Of a stretch of DNA of 41,041 bases, positions 23,431-30,970 are shown in pieces. The stretch is from a virus. How positions within the stretch are numbered: the stretch's first letter is position 1; each line of letters begins with the position of its first letter. The position numbers and the translations under genes are program-made. The stretch is from positions 1 to 41,041 of the IMG/VR virus record IMGVR_UViG_3300022602_000198; one strand, written 5' to 3'. The notes under the pieces are model-generated. The model worked only from the letters and a program-made list of their open reading frames with translations, was not told where the DNA came from and searched no databases.

Positions 23431-23871
23431 TTAATCTACAAACGCTTTCATTTTCTGCGCATATTCAAAATTCTTAATGCGAGAAATAATTTCACGTGCC
23501 TGAAGTGTAATAAACACCACTGGGGCGCCACCATCTTCTGGGTTAACAACAAAACGGTCACCGCCGTACTTGATAGTACGTACTAGATCGCCTTCTTTAC
23601 ACCAAGGACCTTCCGGCCAAGGGGTTAAATCAGCATCTAAGTTACGGTATGCCAAAGGACCAACTTGGATCACTTTTGCAACTGTTTCATTGAATCGTAA
23701 CGTTTGTTTGGTCTCATCAACTAAGATGATTCCACCCTTGCTGGTTGTTTTTTCGCGTCTTAGTTGTACTAAAACTCGGTCACCAGCTACCTCAACACCA
23801 GTGTCCAATACCGGAAAACATTCTTCTTCCGATCTTGTATCTGGTTCGTCTTTTTGGTTTACATCAAACAC
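23431..23871 (-). CDS. GroES-like co-chaperonin (146 aa)
   Basis: A phage co-chaperonin: GDRVLVQLRREKTTSKGG and IILVDETK (residues 30-55) correspond to the start and mobile loop of GroES, which docks to GroEL, and TVAKVIQVGPLAYRN and KEGDLVRTIKYGGDRFVV follow as in the beta-barrel core. At 146 residues it is longer than GroES (about 97), with an acidic N-terminal extension of about 25 residues and an insertion (DLTPWPEGPWCKEG). It uses a GTG start with AGGAG 9 bases upstream; the start lies in the small palindrome CACTGAACAGTG. T4 gp31 is a precedent for a phage replacing GroES for capsid folding, and this gene is next to the scaffold and two genes from the capsid. Confidence 0.85.
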   Translation of the reverse strand: MFDVNQKDEPDTRSEEECFPVLDTGVEVAGDRVLVQLRREKTTSKGGIILVDETKQTLRFNETVAKVIQVGPLAYRNLDADLTPWPEGPWCKEGDLVRTIKYGGDRFVVNPEDGGAPVVFITLQAREIISRIKNFEYAQKMKAFVD

Positions 23872-23892
23872 TGTTCAGTGCTCCTATGACCT

Positions 23893-24084
23893 CTACAGGT
23901 CTTCTTCGTCTTCCGTCAAAATTTCGTTGACGATGTCCAGGGTCAGTTTTAACCCTTCTATTTTGCCGATTAAATACTGGTAATCTTCAAATGTATGAAC
24001 ATTCGTCCCAGCGGTGACGGCTTCCGCCAGTTTTGCTTTTTCATCACGCGTACGCGTAATAACTTCAGAGATAAAGTCCTTCAT
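23893..24084 (-). CDS. Small acidic helical protein (63 aa)
   Basis: 63 residues: FISEVITRTRDEKAKLAEAV then THTFEDYQYLIGKIEGLKLT-type helices and an acidic C-terminus EDEEDL. This kind of small helical protein is common in front of capsid genes of aquatic phages; function unknown. The ATG coincides with the last A of the promoter C TATA tract, so the message may be leaderless or the gene translated from a longer RNA. No ribosome site is seen. Confidence 0.65.
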   Translation of the reverse strand: MKDFISEVITRTRDEKAKLAEAVTAGTNVHTFEDYQYLIGKIEGLKLTLDIVNEILTEDEEDL

Positions 24085-24122
24085 AATTTAACTAATGCAA
24101 AAGAATGAAGGAATCCGCCCTA
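24082..24122 (-). promoter_or_regulatory. Bipartite phage promoter, copy C
   Basis: Minus strand: TAGGGCG (24116-24122), 16-bp spacer, TGCATTAGT (24091-24099), then TAAATTA with the invariant A at 24084, which is also the A of the next gene's ATG. It opens the unit for GroES-like, scaffold and major capsid. Confidence 0.7.
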
Positions 24123-24123
24123 A

Positions 24124-24336
24124 TTAATAGAAATTTCCACCTTTTAATTCGTTCAAGTTCTTACCTGGACCGATTGGCTTGGCATTTTTTAATTTACCTT
24201 GTGCTGCGCCAGTTTTCCAGTTGTTGTCACGATGTGAGCCAGAAGCTCCTTGTTCAACTTTCTGATCTGGGCCGCCGGCATAGCCTGGGGTACCAGTCAT
24301 CTTGTAGGCTTTCTTAAAGCCGAGTTCTTTTTCCAT
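24124..24336 (-). CDS. Small protein with ASGSH motif (70 aa)
   Basis: A 70-residue basic, Gly-rich, probably unstructured protein: GFKKAYKMTGTPGYAGGPDQ, then GASGSHRDNNWKTGAAQGKL. The ASGSH word also occurs in the 125-aa Gly/Lys protein at 5075. It is TAATG-coupled to the portal gene and ends just before promoter C. Function unknown; composition and repeats suggest a virion-internal or DNA-associated protein. Confidence 0.65.
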   Translation of the reverse strand: MEKELGFKKAYKMTGTPGYAGGPDQKVEQGASGSHRDNNWKTGAAQGKLKNAKPIGPGKNLNELKGGNFY

Positions 24337-27167
24337 TATTGTGCTCCTGTTGGGGGTGTTTGGGGTTGTTGTTGTTGGGCTGCTTGTTGTTGCTGTATTA
24401 AAGTTTGTTGATGCTCTTGGTTAGATAATTGAGCTTGTTGTTGAGCATCAATTTGTGCTTTTGCTTGATCAGCTTGTTGCTGAAACATTTGTTGCTCAAC
24501 ACTAATACCATGTTGGCGAATATCCGCTTGAGCTTGGTGTGATGCTTCCATTGCTGTCATGTTTTGCTCGTGCGCAAGTGCCATTTGGTCAGCAGTTAGT
24601 CCAACGTGCGCTTGTAAATTAGCAATACGTTCACGAGATGCGTTATTAATGTCTGCCATAGCAATTTGAGTTGCAGTGCGATTGGCATCAATAGTAGTTT
24701 GAGTTTCGTATTTGGCTTTAAGTTCAGCAACCATACGCTGCAAATCAGCAACACGGAAGTCGTACTCTTGCTTGTCTTTTTGCATATCCAGTTGCATCTT
24801 GGCTTGTGCTTCAGCAGCTTTACGTTGTGTTTCTGCCTGTTGTGTTTGCAAAATAACAGAAGCAGTTGGATCAGACATAGCAGCTTGTTGCATTTGAGCT
24901 TGATGTGCTTGCTGTACTTTTTGAGCCAATTGACTAATTTGTTGTACGTACTGCGCCATATTTTGCTGAGAATCTTGAGAAACCATTTGTGAAGCCAATA
25001 CCAAAGCTTGTTGCGCTTCAATGTTAAGCGGTTTTTCTTGATGCAGTTCTAGCGTATCGCGACCGCCAGCAGCCTGAGCCACATAAGAACGCATGGATTG
25101 CAAATAGTGCAATGTCAAGTGCTGTTTGATGTGTTCCAGTGCATGCGGGGCAAACGCTGGTCCAATAACCGGATTGCCGCCGTATGCCGGATCGTTAGCA
25201 TACGCTAAGTGGATCTTAATGTGAGCAATATGGTCTTGGTCAGGATACGCAGCAGCTGCGTGACCCATAGTCATTGACACGTTCTCAAGTGCTGGATTGG
25301 ATTCGTTTGCACCTAATGGGTTTGGTAATACTTCTTCCAAGTTGGGTACTTTTAATTGCTCTAACACACGACGGTATACCGCACGCATGTCAAATAAACC
25401 AGGTTGAATCTGGTTGCCCTGAGTAGCCATCTGTAAAAGGGCTTGATTCTGTGCAAGACGTTGTGTCTCAGAAAAAATGTTTGGATCAGATACTGGGCGA
25501 ATGTCGTTGTTTGATGCAAAGTCACGAACTTCAATCTCTTCACCAGACTGGTTGTCCATCTCTGGCAAATACCAGTGATTTAAACGAGAGATAATAGCCA
25601 AAGACTTGGCTTGTGAGCGATGCATACGAGCATGAATGCTCGAGAATACTTTAGCGCCTTGTTCGATCAACGCCTGAGCGGTACCAACAGGCATGTTGTT
25701 GTTTGCTTCACCAATCTTCTCTTCAGAAGTAGTAACAACACCTTTAGCAGCATCAGTTAACCAACCAAGCAACTCCATAAGGACTGCGGATGGTGGGTTG
25801 AACGGCATTGGCATGGCGATCTTACGCACATCATCAACACCAGGAGAGCCTTCAATTTCAACTACTTGAGTGGGTTCAATTCGGTCGCTTTGGCCACCAA
25901 TTCGTCCACCTTTGAGTTTAAGCATTGTCTGACTGTTGTTGATATGAGCAGCATCAAGCAGAGAACGTAAAGTGCCAGTAAGAGCAGCAGACAAACCGCC
26001 AATAAGATGGGGGAGGCCAATAGCATAAGCACCGCGCCAAGGAATGAATTTGTACTCAACGTACCAATCCAGTTTTGTGAGTTTTTCATCGCCTGATTCC
26101 CAGTTACGATACAACGCTAAAACTTCACTGGTTGTTTCGTCAATTGTTAAAATGTATGGTGCACGACGGCCTTCGGTTTCAGGATCATCGTCTAAACGAA
26201 TGAAGCAAGTAATCTCATAGATGCGGCGCAATCCATCAATATTTTTAGATGGCTCAGACTTGCCTTCGATTTTGTCGTTAGCTTGTTGTGAACGTGTTTG
26301 TTCTGTGAGTGGCGCATCAGAGCTATATGCGCTATCAATGTCGCGGTAAACACCGGCTTCAACACGTTGTAAGAAAGTGTCTTCAGTAATGTCTTGAACT
26401 TCAGTTACACGAGGAGAAGTGTAGAAGTTTGTTGATGCGTATGGTAGCAAGATATTATCGATTGCAACCCATTCGCAAGTTGGGCGTGCTTGCTCTGCGT
26501 CAAAACGCCATTTGAGAAATTGGGAACCGCCGAGAGGAAGCTGAGTCAACAGCTGTTCCATCTCGTCACGGTATTCTGGGATTTGTTCTGTTAACTGCCA
26601 GTTAAGGAAGTTAACTTTGCGGTCGGCAGTCTCTTCTTTTAATCGGTCTGCTTCGCCTTTGATATTCGACTTAACAACGCCACTAGGCGGGAGAAGTTCT
26701 TTTGAAGCTGAAGCTGCAAAATCAACGCAAGCTTCTGCCATAACTGGGTGCACGACTTTAGAAGCGCCATCAAATGTTGCACCGCCTGGTGCATCTTTGC
26801 CAAGTCCAGTGCGACGTAATCCTTCTTCATATTGTTTATCTCTTTGTTTACGTGACTCTTGATCAACATCAATAAAATCTAAATATTCTTGAGCTAAAGC
26901 GTTAAGAACATCTTCGTCAAACACTTCGGCCAAGTTCTCATAGAACTCTGGGTTTTTGCGCGGACTTTGTTTTTCTTGAAAGTTAATAACTACTGAACCG
27001 TCATCCAATTCAATAACTTCTTGTTCAGCATCTTCTGCATCAAGACCTAACGTATCAGCGTAATACTCTACTTCAGAATCTTTTTCGGCTGCATCTTGGA
27101 TATCTGATTCTTTGTCCAAACTAGGAAGTGCTGCACCGGCTTGAATAGGTAACTGTGGATTTGCCAT
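24336..27167 (-). CDS. Portal protein (943 aa) with long C-terminal helical domain
   Basis: A large portal. The N-terminal 70 residues are acidic. Then come the wing/stem-like regions, with FDGASKVVHPVMAEACVDFA (about 130-150), LPLGGSQFLKWRFD (about 207-220), VAIDNILLPYAS, PLIGGLSAALTGTLRSLLDA-type helices, and the GEANNNMPVGTAQALIEQGA segment near 480. From about residue 714 to the end it is Gln/Ala-rich alpha-helical (such as AQYVQQISQLAQKVQQAHQA), a likely long barrel or internal extension. Canonical portals of short-tailed phages are about 500-750 residues; this is longer. It forms the dodecameric DNA channel where terminase docks. Driven from promoter D together with a 178-aa gene; the 70-aa gene follows. 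Confidence 0.85.
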   Translation of the reverse strand: MANPQLPIQAGAALPSLDKESDIQDAAEKDSEVEYYADTLGLDAEDAEQEVIELDDGSVVINFQEKQSPRKNPEFYENLAEVFDEDVLNALAQEYLDFIDVDQESRKQRDKQYEEGLRRTGLGKDAPGGATFDGASKVVHPVMAEACVDFAASASKELLPPSGVVKSNIKGEADRLKEETADRKVNFLNWQLTEQIPEYRDEMEQLLTQLPLGGSQFLKWRFDAEQARPTCEWVAIDNILLPYASTNFYTSPRVTEVQDITEDTFLQRVEAGVYRDIDSAYSSDAPLTEQTRSQQANDKIEGKSEPSKNIDGLRRIYEITCFIRLDDDPETEGRRAPYILTIDETTSEVLALYRNWESGDEKLTKLDWYVEYKFIPWRGAYAIGLPHLIGGLSAALTGTLRSLLDAAHINNSQTMLKLKGGRIGGQSDRIEPTQVVEIEGSPGVDDVRKIAMPMPFNPPSAVLMELLGWLTDAAKGVVTTSEEKIGEANNNMPVGTAQALIEQGAKVFSSIHARMHRSQAKSLAIISRLNHWYLPEMDNQSGEEIEVRDFASNNDIRPVSDPNIFSETQRLAQNQALLQMATQGNQIQPGLFDMRAVYRRVLEQLKVPNLEEVLPNPLGANESNPALENVSMTMGHAAAAYPDQDHIAHIKIHLAYANDPAYGGNPVIGPAFAPHALEHIKQHLTLHYLQSMRSYVAQAAGGRDTLELHQEKPLNIEAQQALVLASQMVSQDSQQNMAQYVQQISQLAQKVQQAHQAQMQQAAMSDPTASVILQTQQAETQRKAAEAQAKMQLDMQKDKQEYDFRVADLQRMVAELKAKYETQTTIDANRTATQIAMADINNASRERIANLQAHVGLTADQMALAHEQNMTAMEASHQAQADIRQHGISVEQQMFQQQADQAKAQIDAQQQAQLSNQEHQQTLIQQQQAAQQQQPQTPPTGAQ

Positions 27168-27176
27168 GAATTTTGA

Positions 27177-27713
27177 TTAGTTTTGTTGATCCATGATGCC
27201 ATGGATGTATTGGGCGCGGTCGTTTAATTCTTTACCAGAATTATAGATTGGCCACATGCCTTTATTGATTTCTGTTCTCCAGTAATCACGTGCTGTGTCT
27301 GGATCGATAACTTGTTGGTCTACATAACCTGGAACCAAAGCAAATTTGTCTTTATATGGTCCCGCATCCATTTGAACGCCGGTGCTGTAAACTGTAATTG
27401 GTCTGCCTTGTTCATCGTGCCCTGTTGTGCCACCGAACATGGTGTTAAAGTGATGATGCGCAATTTTTTGTTCTTGCGGTGTTAGATTAGCCATGATTTC
27501 CGCAATACTTCCAAATTTTGGAGGTGTACGGCCATTTACCATCAATTCTGCTTCCATCTGTCTTGTGGTTGGGCCACCTTCGGCAAATTTGGGGAGCATG
27601 CCAGATTCCTCAAACAAAAACTGCTTGGGGGTTTTAAGCATGCCGGGAGTATCTGGGTTGATGCCAGCCTCTTCCAAAAGCTTTTGATGGGGAGTTTTAA
27701 GCAGATCGATCAT
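27177..27713 (-). CDS. Small protein with repeated LKTP motif (178 aa)
   Basis: 178 residues. The N-terminus has two copies of a repeat (LLKTPHQKLLEEAGINP and MLKTPKQFLFEESGMLP, residues 4-41), then KFAEGG and a charged globular part ending YIHGIMDQQN. The 'FAEGG' word resembles the GG motifs of the Gly/Lys family near 5-6 kb. Start ATG at 27711-27713 with AGGA 7 bases upstream. Such proteins occur next to portal genes in aquatic phages; function unknown. Confidence 0.65.
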   Translation of the reverse strand: MIDLLKTPHQKLLEEAGINPDTPGMLKTPKQFLFEESGMLPKFAEGGPTTRQMEAELMVNGRTPPKFGSIAEIMANLTPQEQKIAHHHFNTMFGGTTGHDEQGRPITVYSTGVQMDAGPYKDKFALVPGYVDQQVIDPDTARDYWRTEINKGMWPIYNSGKELNDRAQYIHGIMDQQN

Positions 27714-27721
27714 AATTGTGT

Positions 27722-27762
27722 CCTATTTATACTAATGCATAATTATGCTGGTAACCGCCCTA
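27722..27762 (-). promoter_or_regulatory. Bipartite phage promoter, copy D
   Basis: Minus strand: TAGGGCG (27756-27762), 16-bp spacer, TGCATTAGT (27731-27739), ATAAATAGG with the invariant A at 27724. The resulting leader is 11 nt and contains AGGA before the 178-aa gene. TAGGGCG holds the terminase stop codon. A CGCCC-AATA-GGGCG hairpin (27756-27769) overlaps this box and may attenuate read-through from terL. Confidence 0.72.
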
Positions 27763-29202
27763 TTGGGCGTATGGATTAGAAAATCTTTTACCGGCAATAT
27801 CGTCAGCATAGTCATAATCACGTGCAGGGAGGAAATCAAGCTGAAGCCACCCAGAATCCCTAAGAACCCGAAGTGCTTGGGAGAGGGAATCCACATAGTC
27901 ATCGTGACCTTGCATTTCTGGAAACGAGCATACCTGACGGATAAACCGTTTGGCCCAAGAAGCAAACTCGCCTTTTTGTTCAGGATCTTCTGGAATAAAC
28001 ACTTTGCCCTTAGCAACCAGTGGGGCCACAATGTTCAAACGTTGCACTTTGTCAGCGCGCCCAGGATTGTATCCACGGACTGGCACACCAGAACCTTGGA
28101 GTTCTTGGATGAGCGAGATACCCGCCGATTTGTCTTCCATCAGTATGAGGTCTGCTTTACGGCCTTTACCAAAATCATTGTCCGCGCCATACACAACCTC
28201 TTTAAAGTCCGAAATGACTTTACGACGCAGTTCAGGATAGGCAAGGTGTTCGTCCCATGAGTCTAACAGAATAACCGCAGTGCCAGCGTCTTGTTGTTCA
28301 AACACACCCCACACCGTACAAGCAGTTGGGTCGTTCATTGTCTTTTCGCTGGTGGCCGGATCGTATGAAGCAATCACATACTCGAGCGTTGGGGTTGGTC
28401 GATTGGCCGGCCACAGACGGAACTGTTTGCGTTTGATAATACCAGCAGACTCTGGATCTAAAATTTCGCCATAAATTTCCTGACGACCAATGTCGGTGCC
28501 ATCGTACGTCTCTAACTGTTTGAAAAATGTAGCAGACAGGTTATCTTTGTTGTCGTATGAACTGGCATTAACAACATAAACGTCGCCGCCTATCTTACCT
28601 TCATTAAGGTCGACGATGAGTTCCCGAGGTTTGGGGGTTGTAGTGATAATCTGTTGCACCCGAGGGATGCGGGGGTCTTTAAGTCGAAGGGTAAACTGAA
28701 CGCCATCATAAGCGTCGTCGAGGTAATCGAAAGCGCACAGCTCGTCGAACCAGGCTCCATGGTATTGCTTACCTCGATAACGTTCTGGCTCGGAGGCGGG
28801 GATGCCTTGGATAATGGATCCGTTAGTGAGGGTGATTTCAAAGAGAGACTTGTTGTAGTCTCGGATGAGGCTACGTGGGATAATATTAAGGAGTCCGGAA
28901 TCTCCCTCAAAACAAGTCGCTCGTATGTCGTTAGAGGTTGGGGCGGTGACGAGCCAGCGTGTGTTGTCGTACTTCCAAGCGCGAATGCCAATCCAATGGC
29001 TAGCAGTGTGCGTTTTGCCAGATCCGCGACCGGCAAGCATAAGAAAGGTGTCGTATTCTCCATCTTCAGGTTCTTTTTGATGAGGTAGCGCCTGAAGCGC
29101 CCATTTGACTTGCCATAGAGTAGCTTCAAGTTGTTGTTTTGGCCAGTGTTTGTGCGCTTCGGCAAATTTTTTAAGGGTGAGTTCTTGTTTTGGGGTTAAC
29201 AT
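27760..29202 (-). CDS. terL: Terminase large subunit (480 aa)
   Basis: The DNA-packaging motor that docks on the portal. The ATPase half has Walker A AGRGSGKT (57-64), Walker B WFDE (151-154, with D153-E154) and the coupling motif TTTP (187-190). The RNase H-like nuclease half has D281 (ASYDPATS), E356-D357 (LMEDKSAG) and D434-D435/D438 (GHDDYVDSL), all intact. At 480 residues the length is normal for a TerL. No small-terminase gene is obvious; the 102-aa gene upstream is the only candidate. The start overlaps the intein-like gene by 7 bp, and promoter D overlaps its stop. Confidence 0.93.
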   Translation of the reverse strand: MLTPKQELTLKKFAEAHKHWPKQQLEATLWQVKWALQALPHQKEPEDGEYDTFLMLAGRGSGKTHTASHWIGIRAWKYDNTRWLVTAPTSNDIRATCFEGDSGLLNIIPRSLIRDYNKSLFEITLTNGSIIQGIPASEPERYRGKQYHGAWFDELCAFDYLDDAYDGVQFTLRLKDPRIPRVQQIITTTPKPRELIVDLNEGKIGGDVYVVNASSYDNKDNLSATFFKQLETYDGTDIGRQEIYGEILDPESAGIIKRKQFRLWPANRPTPTLEYVIASYDPATSEKTMNDPTACTVWGVFEQQDAGTAVILLDSWDEHLAYPELRRKVISDFKEVVYGADNDFGKGRKADLILMEDKSAGISLIQELQGSGVPVRGYNPGRADKVQRLNIVAPLVAKGKVFIPEDPEQKGEFASWAKRFIRQVCSFPEMQGHDDYVDSLSQALRVLRDSGWLQLDFLPARDYDYADDIAGKRFSNPYAQ

Positions 29203-30188
29203 ACTGCGATAAATCCTTCTCCGACAAGAATTGAATTATTTTCCCCGTCAGTCTCAATGTGAACGCACATACGCGGCGCAACGGGTTTAATCTGCGCAAT
29301 AAATCTGCGACCATAATGTACTTTCACTGGCGGTGAGACCTGATTGTGTACAAGTGGGATGCGAGATTTAAAAGTAACAGTGTAATCTTTCTTCCATTTA
29401 TTATACTCGATAATCGTTTTGCTGCCAAGTGACTCTACCAGACCAGCAACTTGTAAGACAGTGCCATAATGTCCATTCGTAAACCGAAACTCATCGTACT
29501 TTGGCGAATACTGGCGCGATTTGGCGTGCAATATGCCACGCAGCAACTCAATTCGCTGCTCGACGGACGCAAGCAGATAGTTTTCCGGAATTTTGGTCGG
29601 GACATTGGGGATTAACTGGCTGTGAATCGTGGGGCTAACGGAAAACGCGCGATTTTTGGTACGCAGTATCTCGTGATCGCGCACTTTGTAACCATGGTCT
29701 TTGAATTGTTCGCGCACAAATTCCTCTTTGTCCATGGGAGCAGCAAGTTTTCCGGTGGATTGCCGGGCAAAAAACCAAAATCCGAATAGGAAAGGCGGGA
29801 TTGGGAGCGTCTGGTGTGGGAATTGGAGCGGGTGCGCTGTCGGAATGGAGTACAACGACCGGTTAAATCCATTTCGTAGCGGCGTTTCTAGCAGATCATC
29901 GGTCGTGTAATACTTTAACGGCCGTCTGAATTTGCGTTTGCCCTTGTAAGCTAAGAGGCGCTCACGATATTTCTTTGTTTCCAATAGGAAACCAAGCTTG
30001 CTGTCGCCCGTTACCGATAGGTGGTCGTTCAGAATCACCTCGTAGCAGGTCTCTGAGTAGTATTGCTGCACCAGTTTTACTTTTACCAGCTTGCCAGTGT
30101 TGTCAAACAGGTAGTCGCCTTGGATTATTTTGCTAGCGGGTTTCCAATAATCAAGGGTTAGTACTTTTTCGTTTGCTGATATCGCCAT
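29196..30188 (-). CDS. Stand-alone intein-like protein: Hint plus degenerate LAGLIDADG (330 aa)
   Basis: A 330-residue protein not fused to TerL but ending 7 bp inside its start. Residues 5-50 follow the N-terminal intein splicing block (EKVLTLDYWKPASKIIQGD, then YLFDNTGKLVKVKLVQQYYS and CYEVILNDHLSVTGD, where the usual T-x-x-H is not seen). Residues 131-145 (PPFLFGFWFFARQST) and 213-224 (IELLRGILHAKS) line up with the two LAGLIDADG-like motifs, but their catalytic acids are missing. The C-terminus, SILVGEGFIAVC, resembles the end of an intein without the final His-Asn. I read this as a splicing- and cleavage-dead relict or domesticated intein. A completely separate protein of unknown role is possible. 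Confidence 0.6.
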   Translation of the reverse strand: MAISANEKVLTLDYWKPASKIIQGDYLFDNTGKLVKVKLVQQYYSETCYEVILNDHLSVTGDSKLGFLLETKKYRERLLAYKGKRKFRRPLKYYTTDDLLETPLRNGFNRSLYSIPTAHPLQFPHQTLPIPPFLFGFWFFARQSTGKLAAPMDKEEFVREQFKDHGYKVRDHEILRTKNRAFSVSPTIHSQLIPNVPTKIPENYLLASVEQRIELLRGILHAKSRQYSPKYDEFRFTNGHYGTVLQVAGLVESLGSKTIIEYNKWKKDYTVTFKSRIPLVHNQVSPPVKVHYGRRFIAQIKPVAPRMCVHIETDGENNSILVGEGFIAVC

Positions 30189-30459
30189 AAAAGTTTTCTA
30201 AGACCCAACGGTCTAACCAAAGCCCAAGCGGGGCGCGAATTCTATTTTGAATCACGACGGGCAGCTTTTGGATATCCAGATTGGCCGTTGTCACTTTAAG
30301 CCGGAACTCAATGTACTTGGCTGTTTCTTTATCCAATATTTCTACTGGCACATCGACAGAATCAAAATTGTACAAGTCACAAACCAAAACCCGAAGACCG
30401 GTGAGTCTTCCAGCTGTATTTTCCAATGCGCCTTGGATTTGGTAAACATACTTGTTCAT
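30151..30459 (-). CDS. Hypothetical protein upstream of the Hint gene (102 aa)
   Basis: A 102-residue protein: LTGLRVLVCDLYNFDSVDVP, EILDKETAKYIEFRLKVTT and APLGLWLDRWVLENFYGD. I do not recognise it; it could be a small terminase-type or packaging-region protein by position only. I chose the ATG at 30457-30459, which is the first base of the transcript if promoter E fires at its invariant A; a longer frame to 30534 would run through that promoter. Its end overlaps the next gene by 38 bp, unusually long here. Confidence 0.55.
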   Translation of the reverse strand: MNKYVYQIQGALENTAGRLTGLRVLVCDLYNFDSVDVPVEILDKETAKYIEFRLKVTTANLDIQKLPVVIQNRIRAPLGLWLDRWVLENFYGDISKRKSTNP

Positions 30460-30474
30460 ATACCAACTAATGCA
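30457..30474 (-). promoter_or_regulatory. Phage promoter core, copy E (divergent region)
   Basis: Minus strand: TGCATTAGT (30466-30474), then TGGTATA with the invariant A at 30459, also the A of the next gene's ATG. No TAGGGCG is present 16 bp upstream (AACGTCA there instead). It opens the Hint and terminase unit; a 155-bp repeat lies about 60 bp upstream. Confidence 0.6.
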
Positions 30475-30533
30475 AAGAAATCCACGTTTGTGACGTTGTT
30501 TTAAAAATAAATGCGGTGAAGACGGGGTTGTCA

Positions 30534-30688
30534 ATGTATTTTCAACTCCATTTGAGAATATTAAATTTATTTTTATTTATTTTTAAAATAAGTTAAATAA
30601 ACATCGGATACACCGGATACCCCGCAGTGCCTTGATTTCATTGAAGAAAATTTACAAAAATTGTGCGGGGTTGACGGGGAAGACGATG
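30534..30688. repeat. 155-bp duplicated intergenic element, copy 1
   Basis: Aligned with 37609-37764. Left part AT-rich; then 41 bp identical (30594-30634), a 29-nt non-conserved stretch, and 26 bp identical (30663-30688). The arms CCCCGCA (from 30620) and TGCGGGG (from 30664) flank a 37-nt segment in both copies, so an inverted repeat of fixed loop size is conserved while its loop sequence differs. Confidence 0.8.
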
Positions 30689-30712
30689 AAGACGGGGAAG
30701 ACGACGTTTGTT

Positions 30713-30721
30713 TGTGGATAA
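30713..30721. other. Perfect DnaA-box sequence
   Basis: TGTGGATAA, the reverse complement of TTATCCACA. It is 25 bp after the 155-bp element and next to AT-rich DNA. A single 9-mer can occur by chance. Confidence 0.35.
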
Positions 30722-30970
30722 CTCAGGTTTTAATGTTGTAAAAAAGAGACACTTTTTAGGCAGAATTTTTCAAAAAAAAATTTACAAACTTGCGTTTTGA
30801 CCGGGTCCCCGGCCCGGGGGGAGGGGGTCTCCTTTTAAGGGGTATCGACTTTAAAACAAACCCCCTCAATGCCTGCCCGAAAGCATGCTTATATACCGCA
30901 TTGCGAGATTACATTCCGCATTATGAAATGCTAGCGCGCTGCGTTAGTGGGCACTCACTCACTTAGGCTA

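Noticed and set aside
27756-27769. CGCCC-AATA-GGGCG hairpin as a terminator of terL
   Set aside because: The stem is 5 bp with no T-run following; it is part of promoter D and at best a weak attenuator.
27745-28260. A 171-codon rightward frame antisense to the terminase gene
   Set aside because: It is opposite the well-supported terL and has no ribosome site; it is a shadow frame.
6268-30474. A T7-like single-subunit RNA polymerase promoter reading of the same elements (TATAGG-type start in copies B and D)
   Set aside because: Only two of six copies have GG after TATA, there is no polymerase gene in the window, and a separated upstream box with fixed 16-bp spacing is not typical of that class. 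It remains an alternative if the rest of the genome encodes such a polymerase.
30151-30534. The 127-codon version of the 102-aa gene
   Set aside because: Its extra 25 codons run through promoter E and have no ribosome site.
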